The notes under the pieces: generated by a model
What the model saw: the letters and a program-made list of their open reading frames with translations, nothing else
Database searches by the model: none
What the model was told of the DNA's origin: nothing
Made by a program: the position numbers and the translations under genes
In this document: piece by piece, positions 25,476-34,654 of the stretch
Layout: every line of letters starts with the position of its first letter
Position numbering within the stretch: the stretch's first letter is position 1
Assembly: GCF_000359605.1 (NCBI RefSeq)
Contig: NZ_APML01000010.1
Coordinates: forward strand, 1 to 34,735
Reading direction: 5' to 3'
DNA length: 34,735 bases
Origin: Gracilibacillus halophilus YIM-C55.5
Lineage (GTDB): Bacteria > Bacillota > Bacilli > Bacillales > Amphibacillaceae

Positions 25476-26156
25476 TTGACGAAGCAGTTCGTAACAATCA
25501 AAGGAACGAGAGATGGTCTGACTTTAATACTTGATGATACTTGTGCCTTTGAAGACTTATTAGGTGAATTGGAACGGGTATTAACAGCAAATGATATTGA
25601 AGGTGACGAACCAATGGTCACTGTCACTGTTAAAATAGGGAATCGATATGTCACACAAAAGCAAGAAGATCAATTACGCGAGACGATTCGCAAACAGAAG
25701 AAATTAGTCGTCGAAGAAATCACTTCGAATGTAATTTTAAAGGAAAAAGCGTTACAATGGAAAGAAGAGAGTGAAGTCCGCCTACATCAAAAAATTGTCC
25801 GGTCTGGGCAAGTGTTAGAAGTAACAGGGGATCTTCTATTAGTCGGTGATGTAAACCCAGGTGGAAAAGTAGTCGCCTCGGGCAACATTTTTGTGATGGG
25901 GAATCTACGTGGAATTGCTCATGCAGGTGTGAAAGGGAATAAAGATACAATCATTGCTGCGTCACTAATGGCTCCTAGTCAATTACGGATTGCTGAGGTT
26001 ATTAGTCGCTCACCTGACCATGATACTGAAGGTGTACCAATGGAGTGCGGATACATTGACACCTCGAAAGACCAAATTGTAATGGATCAACTTGCTAGAC
26101 TTGCAAAAACTCGATCAATTATGAATGCATTTGAAAGGAGAGTTTCTCATGGGTGA
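25476..26156 (+). CDS. minC: MinC, septum site inhibitor
   Basis: Inhibits FtsZ ring formation away from mid-cell, recruited by MinD. N-terminal domain starts 'QFVTIKGTRDGLTLILDDTC'; the C-terminal beta-helix domain carries 'VEVTGDLLLVGDVNPGGKVV' without frameshift ('LEVTGDLLLVGDVNPGG', 'GNIFVMGNLRGIAHAG'). TTG 25476 is chosen because AAGGGG is at 25461-25466; the upstream TTG at 25467 abuts this site. Length is 226 residues. The final eight bases overlap the start of minD. Confidence 0.95.
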   Translation: MTKQFVTIKGTRDGLTLILDDTCAFEDLLGELERVLTANDIEGDEPMVTVTVKIGNRYVTQKQEDQLRETIRKQKKLVVEEITSNVILKEKALQWKEESEVRLHQKIVRSGQVLEVTGDLLLVGDVNPGGKVVASGNIFVMGNLRGIAHAGVKGNKDTIIAASLMAPSQLRIAEVISRSPDHDTEGVPMECGYIDTSKDQIVMDQLARLAKTRSIMNAFERRVSHG

Positions 26157-26943
26157 AGCAATCGTTATTACTTCCGGAAAAGGTGGCGTCGGAAAGACAA
26201 CGACTGCTGCGAATTTAGGTACTTCGCTGGCACTGTTGGATAAGAAAGTTTGTTTAATTGATACAGACATTGGCTTACGAAACTTAGATGTTGTCTTAGG
26301 CTTAGAAAACCGCATTATTTATGACATTGTTGATGTGATCCAAGAGAAATGTAAATTGCAACAAGCTTTAATTAAAGATAAGCGATTTGATTGTTTATAT
26401 CTATTACCAGCGGCGCAAACGAGCGACAAAACAGCTTTAACCGCTGAGGGAATGAAACAGATGATTGATGAACTAAAACAAGACTATGATTACATACTTA
26501 TTGATTGTCCCGCTGGCATTGAACAAGGCTATCAAAATGCGGTTGCTGGAGCAGATAAAGCAATTGTCGTTACAACGCCAGAGAAATCGAGTGTTCGTGA
26601 TGCTGACCGTATTATCGGATTATTAGAGCAAGAAGAGATTGAACCACCTCACTTAGTGATTAATCGTATACGTAATCATATGATGGAAAATGGTGATATG
26701 TTAGCGATAGATGATATTGTCCAAATTTTATCGATCGAATTATTAGGAATTGTCGCTGATGATGATGAAGTCATTAAAGCGTCGAATCATGGTGAACCGA
26801 TTGCTTTTCAACCAAACACTCGTGCATCGATCGCTTATCGTAACATTGCTAGACGCATTTTGGGAGAATCCGTCCCATTAATGAATCTAGAGCAGAAAGA
26901 AGGGTTCTTTGATAAAGTAAAAAAGGCACTCGGATTTCGGTAA
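26149..26943 (+). CDS. minD: MinD, septum site-determining ATPase
   Basis: Deviant Walker A ATPase: 'VITSGKGGVGKTTTAANLGT' near the start, 'DTDIGLRNLDVVLGLENR', and 'DYILIDCPAGIEQGYQNAVA' (Walker B region). The C-terminal amphipathic membrane-targeting helix is 'FFDKVKKALGF'. Activates MinC at the membrane; in bacilli it is positioned through MinJ-DivIVA. ATG 26149 has GAAAGGAG at 26133-26140; upstream in-frame codons belong to the end of minC. Length is 264 residues. Confidence 0.97.
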   Translation: MGEAIVITSGKGGVGKTTTAANLGTSLALLDKKVCLIDTDIGLRNLDVVLGLENRIIYDIVDVIQEKCKLQQALIKDKRFDCLYLLPAAQTSDKTALTAEGMKQMIDELKQDYDYILIDCPAGIEQGYQNAVAGADKAIVVTTPEKSSVRDADRIIGLLEQEEIEPPHLVINRIRNHMMENGDMLAIDDIVQILSIELLGIVADDDEVIKASNHGEPIAFQPNTRASIAYRNIARRILGESVPLMNLEQKEGFFDKVKKALGFR

Positions 26944-26967
26944 CAGGCGCCAATCGTAAGCGTCTGT
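26943..26967 (+). terminator. Weak hairpin after minD
   Basis: ACAGGCGC (26943-26950) pairs with GCGTCTGT (26960-26967), one G-U pair, without a clear T run. It may only partly separate minD from the sporulation genes. Confidence 0.35.
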
Positions 26968-26991
26968 TCACATACCGATAGATTTCTTCTA

Positions 26992-27020
26992 TCATATTTG
27001 TACAAGTTGGATCATAGACT
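26992..27020 (+). promoter_or_regulatory. Sigma-E promoter of spoIVFA-spoIVFB
   Basis: TCATATT (26992-26998), 14 bases, then CATAGACT (27013-27020), close to the sigma-E consensus -10 CATACA-T. The spoIVF operon is sigma-E-controlled in B. subtilis, which agrees. Confidence 0.68.
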
Positions 27021-27052
27021 GGTACAAATACGGATGAAGGATAGTGAGCGCT

Positions 27053-27835
27053 ATGAAAAAAAATCTATCTGAAATACGAAATAACATCGCAAAAAGAAAA
27101 AAACAAAAGCATAAATTTACAACTGCAAAAGCTCCCAAGATCCCTCATGATGATTCGTTATTTCATAAGGTACCAGTGGAAGATGAAGAAAGACATGGAC
27201 ATGTTCCCACCATGCCAAGCTGGCAACGGCGTCAACAAGACACACCACTATTACGTTCCTTTTTAATGAAAAGTATCATAGCGACAGCTTTATTTTTTGG
27301 CAGTGTCGTTACATTATCTTCAAATCATCAATGGTTACAACAACCGAAACAATGGACAAGCCAAGCATTGACGGAGGAGTTTCCTTTCGCTACTGTGAAT
27401 GCATGGTATCAAGCGAAATTTGGTGCTCCTTTTGCTGTGTCTTCAAATCAAAATGTCCAAAATAGTGATCAAGTGCAAGCATTACCTGTTAATGGACAAA
27501 TACGTCAAACCTTTGGTGAAAATGGCAGAGGTGTTCGCATTTCAACACAAGAAGAATCAGACGTTATTGCCATTAAAGCAGGAACGGTATTATTTGCAGG
27601 GAATGACCGCGAAACGGGTAAAACGGTCATCGTACAGCATCAAGATCGAAGTAAATCGGTCTATGGACATTTAACGGATATTCAAGTTCATTCCTATCAA
27701 TCGATACGAGCGAATCAAACGATCGGAACGTTTGCCCCAGATGAAGAAGCAGAAGAGACAATGTACTTTGCAATTGAGAAAAACCAACAATTTATTGATC
27801 CGATTCGGGTGATGCAAGTTGACGATCAATCGTAG
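27053..27835 (+). CDS. spoIVFA: SpoIVFA, regulator of the SpoIVFB protease
   Basis: Mother-cell membrane protein that holds SpoIVFB inactive, with BofA, until the forespore signal arrives. Basic N-terminus ('SEIRNNIAKRKKQKHKF'), one membrane segment ('SIIATALFFGSVVTLS') around residue 80-97, and a C-terminal LytM/M23-like domain ('LPVNGQIRQTFGENGRGVRI', 'VQHQDRSKSVYGHLTDIQ') in which the zinc residues are only partly kept, as expected for an inactive version. ATG 27053 is favoured by AAGGA at 27037-27041; GTG 27044 is too near that site. Length 260. It overlaps spoIVFB by 17 bases. Confidence 0.9.
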   Translation: MKKNLSEIRNNIAKRKKQKHKFTTAKAPKIPHDDSLFHKVPVEDEERHGHVPTMPSWQRRQQDTPLLRSFLMKSIIATALFFGSVVTLSSNHQWLQQPKQWTSQALTEEFPFATVNAWYQAKFGAPFAVSSNQNVQNSDQVQALPVNGQIRQTFGENGRGVRISTQEESDVIAIKAGTVLFAGNDRETGKTVIVQHQDRSKSVYGHLTDIQVHSYQSIRANQTIGTFAPDEEAEETMYFAIEKNQQFIDPIRVMQVDDQS

Positions 27836-28676
27836 GTTCATTCCACCCATCGCAATGCATCCAATTTTATTATTCTTCCTATTTCTTGCGTTTATTACCG
27901 GGATGTTTGTTGAATTTCTCATTATTTTTCTTATTGTCTTGATTCATGAATGCGGTCATTACTTTTGCGCCCAGTATTTCCGTTGGCGAATTCGGCGCAT
28001 TTTTTTATGGATTTTTGGTGGTGTAATGGAAACGGACGAATACGGAACTAGACCCATGAAGGAAGAATTTTTAGTAACAATCGCAGGTCCCGCGACACAT
28101 CTATTCATCTTTATGATTGCATGGTTTATCCAACAATATGATATTCTCCCAGAACAAACCATCATGATGATTTATCAATACAACACCGTCATTTTATGTG
28201 GAAACCTGTTGCCAATATGGCCATTAGATGGAGCACGACTGATTCAACTTGGTTGTGATCTATTTTTATCTCATTACCGTGCACATGTTGTTACGATTTG
28301 TACTTCATTTATCGTTATCACTGCCTGTTTACTCATTGTGTATCAAATCGGTGCGATGTCTTTCAGTTTATTATTGCTTATGATTTTTTTATTTTGGGAA
28401 AATCGCTTAGAATGGAAAAGAAGATACTATAAATGGTGGCGTTTTTTGTGGAGTCGTCATTGTCAACATCATGTACCATCACGTGTGAAAACAATACAAG
28501 TAGAGCCATCGATGCGACTGCTCGATATATTTTATCACTTTCGCCGTCATTCTCGTTATGTGATCAGTTACCATGATCCACAAGTGTATCAGTCCTATCA
28601 ATTATCGGAAGCAGATTGTTTAGATGCCTTTTTTGAGCAAAAACGCTACCGTGAATCAATCCGTGAAATCGCATAA
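27819..28676 (+). CDS. spoIVFB: SpoIVFB, intramembrane metalloprotease for pro-sigma-K
   Basis: Site-2-protease family enzyme that cleaves pro-sigma-K in the mother-cell membrane. The zinc motif 'HECGH' is at residues 43-47, exactly as in B. subtilis, which supports the TTG start at 27819. 'GNLLPIWPLDGARLIQLG' gives the third-ligand motif (N-x-x-P-x-x-x-L-D-G). 'FGGVMETDEYGTRPMKEEF' matches the family. C-terminal region (about 215-285) is the CBS-like domain thought to sense ATP. Six membrane segments. Length is 285 residues. Confidence 0.95.
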   Translation: MTINRRFIPPIAMHPILLFFLFLAFITGMFVEFLIIFLIVLIHECGHYFCAQYFRWRIRRIFLWIFGGVMETDEYGTRPMKEEFLVTIAGPATHLFIFMIAWFIQQYDILPEQTIMMIYQYNTVILCGNLLPIWPLDGARLIQLGCDLFLSHYRAHVVTICTSFIVITACLLIVYQIGAMSFSLLLLMIFLFWENRLEWKRRYYKWWRFLWSRHCQHHVPSRVKTIQVEPSMRLLDIFYHFRRHSRYVISYHDPQVYQSYQLSEADCLDAFFEQKRYRESIREIA

Positions 28677-28690
28677 GGAATGAGGATAAC

Positions 28691-30130
28691 ATGTCAGAAA
28701 TCCATTTATATATGAAACCGAGTGAACGTATTGGTGTTTATTTAGAAAATCATATAGCCAAAGATATCTTTATTGATCGTCAAACAGAGACAGTCCAAAT
28801 CGATCAAATTTATATAGGAAAAGTCCGTAATGTAGACCAAAGTATTCAAGCAGCTTTTATTGATATTGGTGATAACCAACCAGGGTTCTTACCATTAAAA
28901 GAGTACCCATTTGCCGAACAAGATCCATTATCTGATGGCAAAACAATGATTGTCCAGGTCGTCAAAGCTCCTTATCAACAAAAGGGTGCTAAGCTAACAG
29001 CTAATATTACCATCTCAAGTAGCGGTCTTGTCTATATGCCATATGGTCATTATGTTGCCTTCTCTCATAAAATTGCTGAATCGGACAAAGAGAGATTACA
29101 AGTATTCATAAAGAATCAGTTACAGAAACAAGAAGGCGTCATTTTACGTACAAATAGTGTGACGTTATCGGAAGACGAGTTACAAGCACAGTTACAAACT
29201 GCTAGAGAACGTATGAATGCCATCATCCAACTGGCTAAAGAACACAAACCACCATTTTGTCTAGAGAAAACATCAATCGTCCCTAACCAATTGGTCAATC
29301 GCTACATAAGTTATCCGATCCAACGTGTCGTTGTCGATCATCCGCTAGCGATGAAACGATTAAAGCAGGAACAGCCATCACTTGCAAACTGTATCGAAAC
29401 AGCCTATCCTATGCCACTTATTGAAGGGAAAACGATCGATCAACTACTGGATAAGCTCATGCAGCCTGTCATTCACACACATTCAGGAATAACAGTAACG
29501 ATTCAAGCGACAGAAGCATTAACTGTCATTGATATCGATAGTCATCGTTTTAAAGGTAAGACGAACAAACAAGAAACAATAAAACAGATTAATCGAGAAG
29601 CAGTAGAGGTGTGTATCAATGAAATTCGCAGACGTAATATTGCTGGTATGATTGTGATCGACTTTTTAAAAATGAAACGAAAAGCTGATCAAGAGCTGTT
29701 GCTTCAACAACTACGACAATTCAGTAAACAGGATCCCGTACGAACAGAAGTTTATGGCATGACAAAGCTTGGCCTTGTGGAAATGACGCGAAAACGAGAA
29801 GGGCCAAGTGTAACGGAACTTCTAACCGACACCGGTGTGGTTCCGAGTCAGAATCGTAGCTTGCAATCGATGAGTTTTCAGTTAGAAAGAGAATTGATTG
29901 CCTTGCATCATACAAATGCAGAAGCGGTTTTAATAAAAGTTCATCCGACAATAAAGTACATTTTTCAAAGAGAAGTGGTACCCAATATGACGACAACATT
30001 CACTTTACATGTTTATATGATCGAAGACCAGCAAGAAACCAGTTATCAAATGGTAAGGACAGGCAGTATGGAGTTGATTGATGAGTATCGTCCAGTTGAT
30101 CCTAAAGCTAGCATTGACAAGGTAATCTAA
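28691..30130 (+). CDS. rng: Ribonuclease G/E family endoribonuclease (Zn-link motif absent)
   Basis: RNase G-type protein of 479 residues. The S1 RNA-binding region is in the first ~120 ('IDQIYIGKVRNVDQSIQAAF', 'IDIGDNQPGFLPLKEY'). Catalytic aspartates are in 'TVIDIDSHRFKGKTNKQETI' and 'GMIVIDFLKM'. 'TKLGLVEMTRKREGPS' follows as usual. The family then normally has a C-P-x-C zinc link; here the stretch reads 'VTELLTDTGVVPSQNRSL' with no cysteine. This would alter tetramer assembly or metal dependence. In bacilli lacking it (B. subtilis) rplU follows spoIVFB directly; in others rng sits here. The rplU promoter lies inside its 3' end. Confidence 0.9.
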   Translation: MSEIHLYMKPSERIGVYLENHIAKDIFIDRQTETVQIDQIYIGKVRNVDQSIQAAFIDIGDNQPGFLPLKEYPFAEQDPLSDGKTMIVQVVKAPYQQKGAKLTANITISSSGLVYMPYGHYVAFSHKIAESDKERLQVFIKNQLQKQEGVILRTNSVTLSEDELQAQLQTARERMNAIIQLAKEHKPPFCLEKTSIVPNQLVNRYISYPIQRVVVDHPLAMKRLKQEQPSLANCIETAYPMPLIEGKTIDQLLDKLMQPVIHTHSGITVTIQATEALTVIDIDSHRFKGKTNKQETIKQINREAVEVCINEIRRRNIAGMIVIDFLKMKRKADQELLLQQLRQFSKQDPVRTEVYGMTKLGLVEMTRKREGPSVTELLTDTGVVPSQNRSLQSMSFQLERELIALHHTNAEAVLIKVHPTIKYIFQREVVPNMTTTFTLHVYMIEDQQETSYQMVRTGSMELIDEYRPVDPKASIDKVI

Positions 30131-30143
30131 GCTATGGTATGAT
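30114..30143 (+). promoter_or_regulatory. rplU operon promoter
   Basis: A perfect TTGACA (30114-30119), an 18-base spacer, and TATGAT (30138-30143) preceded by TGG as an extended -10. The -35 lies inside the last codons of rng. Confidence 0.8.
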
Positions 30144-30156
30144 CGATTCGTTGTAA

Positions 30157-30243
30157 ATGTAGCACCCGTTGCTACAACCGCTCAGAACAGGTTATTAAGA
30201 CTTTTGATAGAGCACCTGTATGGCGAGTCTGAGTTTAAGAGGA
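30157..30243 (+). ncRNA. L21 ribosomal-protein leader
   Basis: The untranslated leader of rplU contains TGTAGC/GCTACA (30157-30175), then CCGCTCAGAACAGGT and CACCTGT (ACAGGT/ACCTGT arm, 30186-30216) and GGCGAGTCTGAGTTTAAGAG up to the ribosome site. This closely follows the Bacillus L21 leader as I recall it, an RNA thought to mediate autoregulation of the rplU-prp-rpmA operon. Confidence 0.85.
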
Positions 30244-30253
30244 GGTGCAAAGA

Positions 30254-30562
30254 ATGTACGCAATTATCGAATCTGGTGGTAAGCAAGTTAAGGTTGAAGA
30301 AGGACAATCAATCTTTGTTGAGAAATTAGATGCTGAAAATGGTGAGTCGATTACGCTTGATAAAGTACTTGCTGTTGGTGGTGAAGAAGCGAAATTTGGT
30401 GCTCCATATGTAGATGGCGCTTCTGTAACTGCTAAGGTAGAAAAGCAAGGACGTCATAAGAAAATCGATGTGTTTAAGTACAAGCCAAAGAAAAACTATT
30501 CTCGTAAACAAGGTCATCGTCAACCATATACAAAGCTTACGATTGAAAAAATTAATGCATAA
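30254..30562 (+). CDS. rplU: Ribosomal protein bL21
   Basis: Large-subunit protein bL21 of 102 residues, same length as B. subtilis. Start '[20 protein letters not shown]', C-terminus '[20 protein letters not shown]' are near-invariant. ATG 30254 follows GAGGAGGTG at 30239-30247. First gene of the conserved rplU-prp-rpmA operon. Codon and amino acid composition look like a normal ribosomal protein gene. Confidence 0.98.
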   Translation: MYAIIESGGKQVKVEEGQSIFVEKLDAENGESITLDKVLAVGGEEAKFGAPYVDGASVTAKVEKQGRHKKIDVFKYKPKKNYSRKQGHRQPYTKLTIEKINA

Positions 30563-30574
30563 GGTTTTGTTCCG

Positions 30575-30907
30575 ATGATCCAAGTATTAATCGAACGAAA
30601 AAATCATGATATTACAGCGTATACAGTTAAAGGTCATGCTGATAGTGGACCGTATGGACACGATCTAGTGTGTGCTGCAGTCTCAGCTATTACATTCGGT
30701 GCTGCCAATGCTGTAAGTGAACTATGTGAAATTGATTTATACGTTGACCAAGCTGGTGATGAAGGCGGATATTTACACATTGCCATTCCAAGTCAAGTGG
30801 ATGAAGCTATTTTGAAGAAAGCAGCATGGCTACTTGAAGGAATGCTTGTGTCATTACAATCCGTGGAATCGGAATATGGTCAATTTCTATCTATAGCTGA
30901 ACAATAA
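30575..30907 (+). CDS. prp: Prp, ribosomal-processing cysteine protease (YsxB)
   Basis: Cysteine protease that removes the N-terminal extension of bL27 in Firmicutes. Catalytic His21 and Cys33 are in 'VKGHADSGPYGHDLVCAAVS'. 110 residues. It lies between rplU and rpmA, the diagnostic site, and its substrate motif is present in the following gene. ATG 30575 comes 12 bases after the rplU stop with no strong ribosome site (only AAGG), which suggests translational coupling or low expression. Confidence 0.93.
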   Translation: MIQVLIERKNHDITAYTVKGHADSGPYGHDLVCAAVSAITFGAANAVSELCEIDLYVDQAGDEGGYLHIAIPSQVDEAILKKAAWLLEGMLVSLQSVESEYGQFLSIAEQ

Positions 30908-30922
30908 AAGGAGGTGCACCCC

Positions 30923-31204
30923 ATGCTACGTCTAGATTTACAATTTTTCGCACAGAAAAAGGGTGTAGGTAGTACGAAAAACGGTCGTGATTCGATCTCG
31001 AAACGTTTAGGAGCTAAACGTGCAGACGGTCAATTCGTAACTGGTGGATCAATCCTTTACCGTCAACGTGGTACAAAGATTTATCCAGGTGAAAACGTTG
31101 GCCGCGGAGGAGACGACACACTTTTTGCTAAAACAGACGGTGTTGTTCGTTTTGAACGCCAAGGCCGTAACCGTAAAAAAGTAAGTGTATATCCTGCATC
31201 ATAA
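30923..31204 (+). CDS. rpmA: Ribosomal protein bL27 precursor
   Basis: bL27 of 93 residues made with the Firmicute extension: '[11 protein letters not shown]' before the mature start '[13 protein letters not shown]'. The L-Q-F-F-A core is the Prp recognition site, and cleavage exposes the tail that reaches the peptidyl transferase centre. ATG 30923 follows AAAGGAGGTG; the upstream GTG 30914 is part of that site. A strong terminator follows. Confidence 0.98.
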   Translation: MLRLDLQFFAQKKGVGSTKNGRDSISKRLGAKRADGQFVTGGSILYRQRGTKIYPGENVGRGGDDTLFAKTDGVVRFERQGRNRKKVSVYPAS

Positions 31205-31210
31205 AGTAGG

Positions 31211-31248
31211 AAAAAGCTCTAATCTTTTAAAGATTAGAGCTTTTTTTA
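31211..31248 (+). terminator. Intrinsic terminator of the rplU-prp-rpmA operon
   Basis: AAAAAGCTCTAATCTTT pairs with AAAGATTAGAGCTTTTT over about 16 base pairs, with seven T in the tail. Confidence 0.93.
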
Positions 31249-31288
31249 CACATTAGAAAAATGATAAGATGAATCAGTCTTTTTTCTA

Positions 31289-31297
31289 TGCTATAAT
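31289..31297 (+). promoter_or_regulatory. Extended -10 promoter upstream of spo0B
   Basis: TGCTATAAT (31289-31297) is a perfect extended -10. No -35 is evident. It lies between the rpmA terminator and spo0B. Confidence 0.6.
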
Positions 31298-31325
31298 TTG
31301 TTTATTGTGTGGGGGAGGGTAGGAT

Positions 31326-31841
31326 ATGAACGAAGAAGAAATCGTAGAAATTATTCGTCATTATCGTCATGATTGGTTAAATGAGTTGCAGTTGATTATG
31401 GGATATGCCCAAATGGGGAAGCTAGAACGTGTACAAGAGAAAACGCAAGATATATTAGCCATGACGAATCATGAACGTGCTCTCGATCAATTAGGACTGC
31501 CCAAAACGTTGATAACGATATTACAACAGCAATGGCGTACCGATGAGATTTCTTTAACCTATCAAGTCAATCGCGAACAGCAGAACGTGGAGGCTTCAGA
31601 TGAGCAAGTTGAAAAACATCTCTCTCAATTGTTACAACAGTTACGTCAAATGGCTACTACAACAAATCCAATGAATGTGGAGCTTATGTTAAACGCAGAT
31701 ACAGATCAATTGGTGATTCAAGCAGTGATTTCACCAAGTCAAGCGTATAATAAGCAAGAAATCAAATATATTCAAAATCTTTCGTTTATTCAAAAGATCA
31801 CTACGGAAGATTCGGTCATACATATTGAATGGATAGAATAA
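31326..31841 (+). CDS. spo0B: Spo0B, sporulation phosphorelay phosphotransferase
   Basis: Transfers phosphate from Spo0F to Spo0A to start sporulation. The phospho-accepting histidine is His15 in 'YRHDWLNELQLIMGYAQMG', matching His30 of the B. subtilis protein (H-D-W-x-N-x-L-Q), so the N-terminal helix is about 15 residues shorter. The C-terminal degenerate ATPase-like domain (about residue 75-171) has no ATP motifs, as expected. Length is 171 against 192. GGGGGAGGGT precedes ATG 31326. obg follows after 18 bases, the usual pair. Confidence 0.9.
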   Translation: MNEEEIVEIIRHYRHDWLNELQLIMGYAQMGKLERVQEKTQDILAMTNHERALDQLGLPKTLITILQQQWRTDEISLTYQVNREQQNVEASDEQVEKHLSQLLQQLRQMATTTNPMNVELMLNADTDQLVIQAVISPSQAYNKQEIKYIQNLSFIQKITTEDSVIHIEWIE

Positions 31842-31853
31842 GAAAGAAGGTGA

Positions 31854-33140
<1,287 letters not shown>

Positions 33141-33191
33141 TAGTACGTATGGGAACGAGTCGGCCTGGTGACGATAAAGGGGAATAAACGA

Positions 33192-33644
33192 ATGATGGAA
33201 AGAAATGAAAAGTTTTATTTAGTTCGCGATGATTTCTTGCCAGAAGGCATGAAGAAAACATTACAAGCGAAAAAACTACTGGAAGATCGAAATGTCGATT
33301 CCATTCATGAAGCTGTCAAACAGGTCGGGGTTTCTCGAAGTGTATTTTATAAATATCGCGATGCAGTTTTTCCGTTTCAGCATATGGTAAAAGAACAGAT
33401 GATTACATTGTTTTTTCATTTGGAAGATCGGCCTGGTGCCTTATCACAATTATTATCGTTAGTAGCTGATGCAGGTTGTAATATATTAACCATTCATCAG
33501 ACGATCCCCATTCAAGGAAAAGCAAATGTAACGTTATCACTTCATACAACGGGTGTCACTACGGAAATTGATCAATTAATCTATGATTTAAAACAATATG
33601 AATTTGTTCGTCAAGTCGAAATTTTAAGTTCAGGTGTTTCTTGA
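33192..33644 (+). CDS. pheB: PheB, ACT-domain protein
   Basis: A 150-residue ACT-domain protein annotated in bacilli as PheB (chorismate-mutase-related in old annotations; the ACT domain suggests amino acid sensing). The N-terminal part looks like a helix-turn-helix ('[20 protein letters not shown]', about residues 35-55), the C-terminal ACT domain has '[20 protein letters not shown]' with the ligand-binding D-R-P-G motif. Probably a regulator that responds to phenylalanine or a related amino acid. ATG 33192 is chosen because AAAGGGG is at 33176-33182. pheA follows 17 bases later. Confidence 0.9.
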   Translation: MMERNEKFYLVRDDFLPEGMKKTLQAKKLLEDRNVDSIHEAVKQVGVSRSVFYKYRDAVFPFQHMVKEQMITLFFHLEDRPGALSQLLSLVADAGCNILTIHQTIPIQGKANVTLSLHTTGVTTEIDQLIYDLKQYEFVRQVEILSSGVS

Positions 33645-33661
33645 ATAGGAGGAGCAATAGG

Positions 33662-34543
33662 ATGACAGGCACTATCGGATATTTGGGACCAAAAGGAACC
33701 TTTACAAAAATTGCAGTGGACTCAATGTTTAATGGAGAAAAGAAAAAAAGTTATCAAACCATTCCAGAATGTATTGATGCGGTATCTAATCAGGAAGTGA
33801 AATATGCCGTGTTACCTTTGGAAAATGCGATTGAAGGCACGGTAAATATTACGTTAGACTATTTAATTCAAACAAAAAATATTAAGATCGTAAGTGAAGT
33901 CATTGTGCCGATTCGCCAACATTTTATGGTACATCCATCGAATGTAAAAACATGGGAAGCAGTCGAAGGTGTTTATTCTCATTCACATGCAATCGCGCAA
34001 TGTCATTCGTTTTTACGTCAAAAGTTCCCTAGCTTAGATAGTCATTCGATGAAATCTACTGGGGCAGCAGCTGAATATGTAAGTCAACATCCGGAACGAA
34101 ATATCGCAGCCATTGCTAATCACTTAGCAGCCAAAGAGTATGATCTATCGATCGTTGAGAAAGACATCCATGACTTTGATAATAATCATACGCGTTTTGT
34201 CGTATTGCATCATAATGAAACTTCACTGTCCTCTACCCAGTTAGAAGAGCGGGGACAAAAGACAACGTTGACGATATCTTTACCATCCGATCGACCGGGG
34301 GCACTCCATCAAGTGTTATCAGCTTTTGCATGGAGACACTTAAACTTATCTAAAATTGAGTCGAGACCAATGAAAACAGGATTAGGGCATTATTATTTTC
34401 TTATCGATATTGAACAGAAAATGGATGATGTATTAATTCCAAATGCGATCGCCGAACTTGAATCACTCGGCTGTACAGTAGATGTACTGGGTAGCTATCC
34501 GTATTATTTATATAATGGAAATGGTGTAACGCTTGCGGTTTAA
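33662..34543 (+). CDS. pheA: Prephenate dehydratase
   Basis: Makes phenylpyruvate from prephenate in phenylalanine synthesis. Catalytic domain: 'GYLGPKGTFTKIAVDSMF', 'AVLPLENAIEGTVNITLDYL', and the T-R-F motif 'NNHTRFVVL' near residue 175. The C-terminal ACT domain has 'SDRPGALHQVLSAFAWRHLN' and the 'ESRP' motif that binds phenylalanine for feedback inhibition. Length is 293 residues. ATG 33662 follows AGGAGG at 33647-33652; the longer frame from TTG 33641 starts before this site. It has no fused chorismate mutase, as is usual in bacilli. Confidence 0.97.
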   Translation: MTGTIGYLGPKGTFTKIAVDSMFNGEKKKSYQTIPECIDAVSNQEVKYAVLPLENAIEGTVNITLDYLIQTKNIKIVSEVIVPIRQHFMVHPSNVKTWEAVEGVYSHSHAIAQCHSFLRQKFPSLDSHSMKSTGAAAEYVSQHPERNIAAIANHLAAKEYDLSIVEKDIHDFDNNHTRFVVLHHNETSLSSTQLEERGQKTTLTISLPSDRPGALHQVLSAFAWRHLNLSKIESRPMKTGLGHYYFLIDIEQKMDDVLIPNAIAELESLGCTVDVLGSYPYYLYNGNGVTLAV

Positions 34544-34559
34544 TCCCCAAGCGTTTTTT
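34528..34559 (+). terminator. Intrinsic terminator overlapping the pheA stop
   Basis: AACGCTTG (34528-34535) pairs perfectly with CAAGCGTT (34548-34555), followed by six T including the last stem base region. The stem begins inside the last codons of pheA. Confidence 0.85.
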
Positions 34560-34654
34560 CTTCAACCTGAATTCGTGACATAACAAAAAATGAATATAAT
34601 TGCCTAATATTCATAAAAATGCATTTAGTTTTTCGAATAAAAGATGGAATCTTT

